A DNA stretch of 64,000 nt from Acipenser ruthenus (lineage: Eukaryota > Chordata > Actinopteri > Acipenseriformes > Acipenseridae): the NCBI RefSeq assembly GCF_902713425.1, contig NC_081223.1:454001-518000 (forward strand), read 5' to 3'. The notes beneath the pieces were generated by a model, which worked only from the letters and a program-made list of their open reading frames with translations, ran no database searches and was not told the DNA's origin. Shown here in pieces: positions 56,406-64,000 of the stretch (positions are counted from its first letter, which is position 1; the number at the start of each line of letters is the position of its first letter). The position numbers and the translations under genes are program-made.

Positions 56406-57157
56406 TCCAAACTTTCTATCAATTCCTGCAGTTCGTTGTCATTTCAAGGGATTCTCAGTCCCCTCCTGCTTCAACCTCTTTTGTTTCATATATTAACTTG
56501 ATTTTTTCAAATCCAAACCCCTCCCTTCGAGGATCTGGTCATGAAGCCAAGCTTATCAGCTTTCTGAGATGTTAAGAATCCACCGTCACATTAATTTCCA
56601 GCTTCCCTGCATCAGGCCATTCCTGCAACCTTCTTGTTCCTGGATTTGCACTTCCTCATTTGCCCCCAACTTCATCAAGGCACTTAATACAACTTTCAAA
56701 GTCCATTTCATTCAATTTGAGCTACCAGGCACATACGGAAACCATGTGCTACGATTAATGAAATTTCTAATTCAAGTTCGGGAGGAGGGTCAGACACCAA
56801 TCTCCGCATCACCAAATTGAATCATTCAATTTACACATTAGCTAATTAAATTGTTAGCACTATAAATACCCTCTTCACTTATCTCTCAGTTGCGTTTTGA
56901 TTTCATCGTAACCCACCACCTCCCCTTCTCCACCTTTCTTAATAACAATTTTTATGTTTTATCAATGGGGGTCTCAGCCTCGTCCAGTCGGCCAGGCAGC
57001 GAACCCTCAAACCAAGTTAGGTTTGATGCCAAATGAATGTGTATATACAGCATGCTTTTCTGTAAAATCGCATACTCCGCATTCTCTACAATAAATATTT
57101 GTACTAAAACATTTTGTGATTGGTGTTTGTCCCGAACTACTGAATCAACATTTCAGT
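56406..57157. other. Unique DNA left of the inverted-duplication breakpoint
   Basis: A TATA-like CACTATAAATACCC lies at about 56860 and an AATAAA at about 57090. Together they could belong to a regulatory or LTR-like segment ending at the breakpoint. No coding feature is seen. Confidence 0.3.
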
Positions 57158-58207
57158 CAGGGATCCACAGGCTGAATTTTTTTTGGAGAACTGCTGGGCA
57201 ACCTATTCTGCTGACAGGAATAGCTCTCCAAAGTGGGATGTTGTTGTGGACAGGTAAGATGCTGGAATATGATATTGCTGCTACAAAACCTAGGAATTGG
57301 GGTTGTGGCTGATGTGCTCCTGACCTACTTTCTCTTTCTAGCTGTGAGAACTCTGCAGATGAGTACTTGACCATCTTTCACCCAGTCTCCAGCAATGCAA
57401 GAGTGCTGTTCCCTTCCCATCTGAAGAGGTTTGAAGTGAAAATGTTTTCCTTCACAAGCGGCCGGGATGCACTGAAAGGACAGGTAAAGTGGAGTGTTGG
57501 GATGGGGATCTTGTACCACAATGCATAGTTTGGATTGCTTTCCAAGCAGCAAATGGTCACTGTGCTCAAATCTTTAGTGAGTTGGAATGAGAACATATAA
57601 CTGCACTTTTGCAAGAAGCAGTTACTATGATGCAATATTGTTTTCCAATTTAGTAATCTTCATTGGATGATGGTCCTGCCTGATCTATTGATGCTAGTTT
57701 TGCTTGACAAGGTGTGCTGTCTTTCAGATCTACTTCCACTGCAGTGTTGTGATATGTGATTCAAACCGGCCATCGGACAGCCTCTGTAGCAGACGGTGCA
57801 TTCCAGGGAAACAGAGGCTTGGTAAGAGCTCTGTCTGTTGGGGTATTTTGCATGCATTTTTGTCCAGTTTGTTTTGATGGATTCCTAATTCCTCCTGTAG
57901 GTCGTAGTGCTGAAGGGATGGATGGTGGTGCAGTAAAGGCATTTGTGTCTTCTGGCCCAATTGAGCTGAAGAGAGATGGATCCCTTCACTTTATGCCTAG
58001 AAGTGGTAATATGCATGATGTGAACACAACTGCAGTTCAAGTAAAATATATAACTATCTCTTTATATTCCTCTAACTATTTATTTCTTCTTTTGCAGGCC
58101 AATTCAATGTGTGGTCCCTTCTGGGAGCTTCAATGGGTGTGTGTTCAGTGGTTGTCTTTGTAGCTGGAGTTGTATATTTTTGGAAAATGCCCAAAAGTGT
58201 GTATTGA
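57158..58207 (+). pseudogene. 3' part of a duplicated ZPAX-like gene (exons 18-22)
   Basis: Inverted copy of the last five exons of the gene at 16.64-22.9 kb: partial exon 18 (57158-57253), 19 (57342-57483), 20 (57728-57821), 21 (57901-58005), 22 (58098-58207). Splice sites and frame are intact, with stop TGA one codon earlier than in the parent and AATAAA at 58210-58215. Differences include V to A and A to S changes. The copy begins inside exon 18 at CAGGGATCC, so it lacks promoter, signal peptide, all upstream exons and most of the ZP domain. It could only be expressed from a new upstream promoter. Confidence 0.9.
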
Positions 58208-60373
58208 TAAATAAAAATCTTGCTTGTAAAGACTGTTTGGATTGTGTGTGGTGGTTTTTTTTGGTGGGTGCTTGACTAATTCTACATAGATTTATATATT
58301 GGTGTGTCAGAATGGCCATGTTAATGGGATTCTCTCCTCTTACTGCATTGAATGCTTTGCTTGTTTCCTGATCAGGCCATTCTCAATATGGTGTGTTACT
58401 CAAGGACCCTTCACTAATTCATTGTGAACCCGGGGCAAAGACTTTCCTCCTCCATGGAGCTGTAACCCTATTCAAAATCAAATGTTTAATTGTTAATCTA
58501 ACAGTTTTTAGTTACTGTGGAACAACTACTCTCAGTGGAAGGTGACACAAATAAAAAGTATTTAAAATAAGGCTTAAAGTCTTTATTTACCAACAACACA
58601 CTCATAGACCCATTTAATAATAGCAATAATACACTCCAGGGTCTGTGTGTTATCATGAGATATATCACCACTTCCTGGGCGGTTGAAGAACTCGACTTCG
58701 TCTAGTGCCTCCCAACGCACCCAAGGCGTGGTGATATTACCTCATGATAACACACACACCCTGTCGTGTATTACTGCTTCATTAATGTAGTCATTAGGTT
58801 TATATGTCACATTCCTTTGTTGTCACTGTATTGATTTAGATATTCGGGTTGGATACCTCGGAAGCCAGCGGAACTCCAGCGTTTCTCCGACAACCACTGA
58901 TAACCCCTCCCGTGATGATCGCGCTGCCATGACAACCCATGACATCACCCGCACAAGTTACACGTCGAGTCATTTTTTGTAGCACAGTATTAACATGTTA
59001 TTGTTTTCACAAAATAACATCAATAAGATTATCAGATCACCTGCTAGTGTGTACTAAACAAAACCTCAAATATCAGTGAATTGATACAGAGACAAGCCGT
59101 GGCACCAGCAAGGGGTTACAATGAAATTAATAAATAAATTACGACATGAAACAAAAATACATGTGGGTGTATTTTAATAAAAAATCCATGCATCCATATT
59201 TCTGATTATAATCTTGCAGCTAATTATTTACAAATGATCAATTTCTATATTTCTCGGAGTGCTAATGTGGTGTTATAGTTTAATATATTAATGGATTTTA
59301 GAAATCATCTATCTTAGTCTGCCCCTCAAACAGTTTTAAATATAATTTAGATTTAAATGGCAGGTAGTATATAAATCAATTTCTAAAACAGGTCGCATTT
59401 TGTAATTTAAATAGGCCTACGTATGAGCTACCAAAACGTATTTTTGTTTCATGTCGTTATTGATGTATTTACTTATTTATTTGGTTAAACTTGAATCCAG
59501 CCTTACATTTTAACTTCTTGAAGTTACCACAGCGTGTCTATGTATGAATTACTGACGAGTAATATTTGTGATTTGATTACTCTAGCAGATGAACTGATAA
59601 TGTATGGATGTTATTTTGTGAAAACAAGACCATATTAAAAAAAGAAATACTACAGCATTTAATAAATAAATAAATTATACACCAAACTGTAGCACATTTG
59701 TTTAGTCTTAATATCATAACAAATGTACTTATTATAAATACGCACTTTTTTTATTTGTTGGAAAACGGTCTGGAACTGAAGTATTTTTTTTAATACAGTC
59801 CTATTTGAGTATTTAAAATATGGTTATATTCAAATGCCAGCAATGGTGTGTTAATTTAACGAAGCGCCTAACGGCGCTCGGAACGTTCACATTTTTAAAT
59901 CCTAACGGTCTCTGCTCAGCTGAGTGGAATGTTCACGAGCCGGTTGCCTAGCAGCGTCTCCCCCTCCTTCTCTGCCCCGCCCTCTCGCCCTCTCTCGTTG
60001 CTCCAGCTAGGAGTTCAAATTTATCTTCTTTATATTAGCGCAATTCTTTACTAACTTTTAAAAATTTGCTTATTAGAAGCTTCGTGTTTTTAAGATGGTT
60101 CAGGTGCAGTCCGGGCAGACTGACTGGAGCATCATTACAGTATACCGCACTGCTCTTTTTAATGCTAAATATGTATCTGGTATTCTAAGTATTATCTACA
60201 ATTAATAATTCAGCTCTATTCATATTCAGAATGTAATACAGTATTAAGACAGGGTCCAGTATTAGAAATAAATAAACATGCTTTAAGAGAAACAGCAGTG
60301 ATGTTTATTGACCATTCCCATACATTCTCTATATGTTTCTACATTGTGGTTGCACAGGGACAAGGGACTCAGG
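58208..60373. other. Intergenic DNA of the right arm
   Basis: Counterpart of about 13453-16634, including the foldback (58636-58763) and the GC-rich island with RFX-like element (59930-60005). No gene is seen. Confidence 0.45.
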
Positions 60374-63252
60374 AGCATAGAGGAGGTAGAGACAGTCCTC
60401 TAGTGCAGGAGGAGCGGAGAGGTCGAGTGGAGGTGTAGGGAGAGATGAGGGTCTGGAGGTAGCTGGGTGCAGTCTGGTCAAGGCATCTGTAGGCTAGTAC
60501 AAGAGTCTTGAGCTGGATGCGAGCGGTGATTGGGAGCCAGTGGAGTGAGCGGAGTAGTGGAGTTGCGTAGGAGAAGCGAGGCAGAGAGAACACCAGGCGA
60601 GCAGCGGAGTTTTGGATGAGCTGGAGCGGACAGGTGGCGGACGCAGGGAGGCCAGCCAGGAGGGAGTTGCAGTTGTCTAGGTGGGAGAGTACCAGGGCCT
60701 GGACCAGGAGCTGGGTGGCGTAGTTGGTGAGGAAGGGTCGGGTTCTTCATATGTTGCTCAGGAAGAATCGGCAAGTGAGTGCCTGAGTGGAAATGTGCTG
60801 GGAATAAGAGAGGCAGGGGTCCAGGGTGACTCCGAGTTTCTTAGCTGAGGAGGAGGGAGAGAGTGTGGTAGATTCCAGAGGAATGGAGATAGAGAGATCA
60901 GAGGAGGAGGAGGAGGGAAAGAAAAGGAGGTCAGATTTAGAGAGGTCAGATTTAGAGAGGTCAGATTTAGAGAGAATCTGAGCATCATCAGCATAGAAAT
61001 GGTGTGAGAAACCATAGGATGTGATGAGGGGGCTCAGGGAGTGGGTGTAGAGAGAGAAAAGGAGAGGACCCAAGACTGACCCTTGGGGGACTCCTGTTGA
61101 GAGAGGGTGAGGTGTGGAAGTTGCTCCACGTCAGGTTACTTGGTAAGTGCGGTTGGAGAGTTAGGAGGAGAACCAGGCCAGAACAGTGTCAGAGATTCCC
61201 AGGTCAGCGAGAGAGGATAGTAGAATTGAGTGATCGACAGTGTCAAAGGCAGCAGAGAGGTCGAGGAGAATTAGGACAGAGGACAGAGAGGCTGCTCTTG
61301 CAGAGTTTAGTGAGTTAGTGACAGACAGGAGGGCGGTTTCAGTGGAGTGAGCAGAGCGGAAGCCAGATTGGAGAGGGTCAAGCAGAGAGTGGTTGGACAG
61401 GAAAGCAGAGAGCTGGCGGTGTACAGCCCGCTCGAGGGTTTTGGAGAGGTAGGGTAGGAGGGAGACAGGGCGGTAGCTCTGGAGGGAGGTGGGGTCGAGG
61501 GTGTTTTTTGAGGAGGGGAGTGATAGAGGCTTGTTTGAAAGCAGAGGGAAAGAGACCAGAAAGGAGAGAGGTGTTGAGAAGGGAGGAGATGAAGGGAAGT
61601 AGAGCAGGAGCAGCAGCTTGAAAGAGGTGAGTGGGGAGGGGGTCCAAGGCACACGTGGTGGGTTTGTGACCCTTGAGCAGGGAGGAGAGGTCAGAGTCTG
61701 AGAGGGGAGAGAAGCTGGAGAAGGAGGATGAGTTAGTAGGGGATGCAGTGGGTGTAGGGGTTAGAGCAGGGGGGGTGCGGGGGAAGAAGAGGTGTTAAAG
61801 AGTTTGCGGATATCTGAGATTTTAGAAGAGAAGAAAGAGGCAAAGTCATCAGAGGAGACAGAGGAGGAGGGAGGAGGAGGGGGAGGGTTTAGGAGGGAGG
61901 AAAAGGTAGAGAATAGTTTACGTGGGTTGTTGGTGGAGGCTTCGATTACAGATTGAAAATAAGTACATTTAGCAGAGGAGAGAGTAGAGGAGAAGGAGGA
62001 GAGGAGAGTGCGGTAAACGTCTAGGGCAGCAGGGAGTTTGGTTCTCTTCCATTTCTTTTCAGCAGATGTGATTCTTGCTGAGCGGAGCGCAGAGGAGAGC
62101 CAGGGTTGGGGAGAGGAGGGGCGAGCAGGTCGGGAGGTGAGGGGACAGAGGGAGTCGAGGGAGAAGGTGAGGGAGGAGAAGAGGGTGGAGGTAGCAGAGT
62201 CTACGGAGAGTTGTGAGAAGGAGTCGATAGGAGGGAGGTGAGAGAGAGCAGTGGAGGCAAGGACAGAGGGGGAGAGAGAGCGGAGGTTACGACAAGAGGT
62301 GACAGTGGGGGTAGGAGGAGCAGGGAGAGAGGGGAGAGACAGAGAAAAAGAGAGGGTGAGGTCCAGCTTTGTGGGTAGGGGGGATGGAGAGAGACAGAAG
62401 TCGAAGGAATGGGAGGAATCCGGCAGAGTGGCTGGGGTTGGAGAGATGGATATTGAAGTCACCTAACAGGACAGTTGGGGTAGACAGAGAGGACGGAGGA
62501 GAGTAGATAGTCGAGTTCATCTAGAAAGTGAGCGAGAGGACCAGGGGGACAGTACAGTACAATTAACAGGAGTTCACAGGGAGAGGTTAGTTGGACAGCA
62601 TGAAAATCAAAGGTATTAAAAGAGAGTGAGGAGAGGTCGGAGGGGACTGAAAAGAGTAAGGAGGGTGAGAGGAGAAGACCAGTCCCACCTCCCTGTCCAG
62701 TGAGACACGGAGTATGGGACAGGACGTAGAGAGAGGACAGGGCAGCAGGAATTACAGAGTTATCAGGGGACAGCCAGGTTTCAGTGAGAGCAAGGAAATC
62801 GAGAGAGAGAGGTGGGAGGCAAAGGCAGAGATGAAATCAGCTTTGTTAGCAGAAGAGTGACAGTTCCAGAGTGCACCAGAGAGTGTGCGGGAGGAGGGGA
62901 GAGGCAGAGGGATGAGGTTAGAGGGGTTGGAGGAGCAGTGGCGGAGAGAGGGCAGAGGACGAGGACGAGAGGACAGAACAGGGATGTGAGAGACAGTCAT
63001 AGCAGGACAGGCAAAACAAATAGGCACAGTGGGAGCGGTGGGGTGGAGGGTACAGACCTGACTAGTAGATGGCTTCTTCCAGAGCGCTGTTAGGTTCGGA
63101 TCTATTCGAACAGCGTCTCGAGGCAGGCCTCCCCTCGCTGCATTCCCACAGCTAGACCCCCACAGCTAGACTCCCACAGCTAGACTCCCAGCTCTTTTGT
63201 TGAGGCTCTTCTGTTTGCTGGCACTTCTTGCTGGCGTGGAAATAGGCTGCCT
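60374..63252 (-). mobile_element. L2 LINE, inverted copy, 3' end missing
   Basis: Minus-strand copy of 9669-12480. 5' leader with the GGGAGTCTAGCTGT repeat at about 63125-63190, endonuclease region (about 62900-61760), and reverse transcriptase (61650-60370; [29 protein letters not shown]). Several frame breaks. The last 0.5 kb and tail are gone, cut exactly at the edge of the deletion. Confidence 0.9.
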
Positions 63253-63277
63253 AATATATATATATATATATATATAT
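63253..63277. repeat. (TA)n remnant
   Basis: Left part of the TA tract that separates L2 and Tc1, split by the following insertion. It resumes at 63818-63825. Confidence 0.9.
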
Positions 63278-63817
63278 TGTAAAAAGGACTCACCCACTTG
63301 GGTTCGTTGCCCCTTTAAGAATCTGACCCAGCACACAGAAATTGGATTTTCAGCGCTGACGCGCAATTTTTTTAATAACACACAATAAACAAAATACAAA
63401 ATAAACACCTAGCTCTTTCTGAGCACTAACTACACACGCAGGAACCTAACTACCACAGGACGGCTAAGCCGTTTCCCTGTCCCAAAACTTAACCACACAG
63501 GTTTGCACTATACCTTTTACCTCGGGACTGCCAGGAAGCAGAGCACTCCTTTCTGCCTCCTTCTCCTTAGCAGCCCCGAGCAGACTGCCTGATCTCCTTT
63601 TAAACCCCGCACCTGGGCCTAATTTCCAATAACGCCCAGGTGCGGATGATAATTAATAATAAAACAATTAAACAATTAAACTAAACAATAATACAATTAA
63701 GAAATCAATTAGAAAATCAAATGAAACAATAAAGCAACACAAATCAAAACTGTGCATTTCTCTCGCAGGGAGGTTTTAACCCCCTCCCTGCTGTCTCTCA
63801 CAACCCTCTATCTTACA
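63278..63817. mobile_element. Solo-LTR-like insertion (fossil)
   Basis: 540 bp beginning TGTAAAAAGG and ending CTCTATCTTACA, within the (TA)n tract, absent from the left arm. TG...CA ends, several AATAAA-like motifs and possible ATAT duplications fit a solo LTR. The simple-sequence target makes the duplication unprovable. It is younger than the arm duplication. Confidence 0.4.
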
Positions 63818-63825
63818 ATATATAT

Positions 63826-64000
63826 ACACTACCGGTCAAATGTTTTAGAACACCCCCATTTTTCCAGTTTTTATTGAAATTTAAGCAGTTCAAGTCCAGT
63901 GAATAACCTGAAATGGTACAAAGGTAAGCGGTAAACTGCCAGAGGTTAAAAAAAAAAGTTTAGGTTACCAAAAACTGAAAAATAATGTACATTTCAGAGT
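63826..64000 (+). mobile_element. Tc1/mariner end, inverted copy
   Basis: CACTACCGGTCAAATG and following bases are the reverse complement of about 9430-9604, the right end of the Tc1 at 7.8-9.6 kb. It is cut by the window edge. Confidence 0.9.

Larger units (their letters stand above)
57158..64000. repeat. Right arm of large inverted duplication
   Basis: Mirror of about 17712-9420. Compared with the left arm it lacks the SINE in the L2 and about 0.97 kb (L2 3' end plus CR1), and gains a 540-bp LTR-like insertion at 63278-63817. It continues beyond the window. Confidence 0.9.

Overview
This is vertebrate nuclear DNA, most likely from a ray-finned fish and plausibly a sturgeon or paddlefish. 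The evidence is an egg-coat ZP gene of the fish/amphibian ZPAX type, kappa-like immunoglobulin light-chain V segments, L2 LINEs and tRNA-derived SINEs sharing the usual fish 3' tail, Tc1 and hAT transposons, and dense (TA)n and (GT)n arrays. The species call is inference.

Layout. 1-7.4 kb: fragments of a tyrosine-recombinase element, one unassigned candidate exon, and the first tRNA cluster (initiator Met, Leu, Asn, Phe, a Lys-type tRNA with a Glu anticodon). 7.7-13.4 kb: a Tc1 transposon carrying a SINE, then a long L2 carrying another SINE, then a CR1 fragment. 16.6-23.0 kb: a 22-exon minus-strand ZP gene whose exons join into 936 codons including the stop, with a TATA box and polyadenylation signal. 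24.8-50.5 kb: a tandem array of immunoglobulin light-chain V units. Three units hold an intact-looking V gene (leader exon, V exon, 12-bp-spacer RSS, octamer and TATA promoter); a fourth has lost its V gene. All V genes are on the minus strand and no J or C segment was seen. The two largest units also carry a transposase-like gene and a Penelope-like fragment. Inserted within or between units are a hAT transposon with an L2 in it, a second tRNA cluster (Gln, Trp, Pro, Ser, Thr-type) and several minisatellites. One of these is a 40-bp repeat with a consensus NF-Y site in eight of nine units. 50.8-55.3 kb: a GT-rich VNTR whose unit flips strand, and a third tRNA cluster (Leu, Ala, Glu-type with a Lys anticodon, Trp). 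57.2-64.0 kb: an inverted copy of 9.4-17.7 kb, starting inside exon 18 of the ZP gene and running through the same intergenic DNA, L2 and Tc1 to the window end.

How the parts relate. The V array and two tRNA clusters lie between two inverted arms about 39 kb apart. The ZP gene is the only complete single-copy-type host gene seen; the V units are donor segments whose J and C partners must lie elsewhere. The window has been built by segmental duplication (V units, tRNA blocks, inverted arms) overlaid with nested transposons. The features most worth testing are three tRNA genes whose anticodon disagrees with the body, each by a change at anticodon position 36; the NF-Y minisatellite; and the CTCF-like motifs recurring at V-unit edges.
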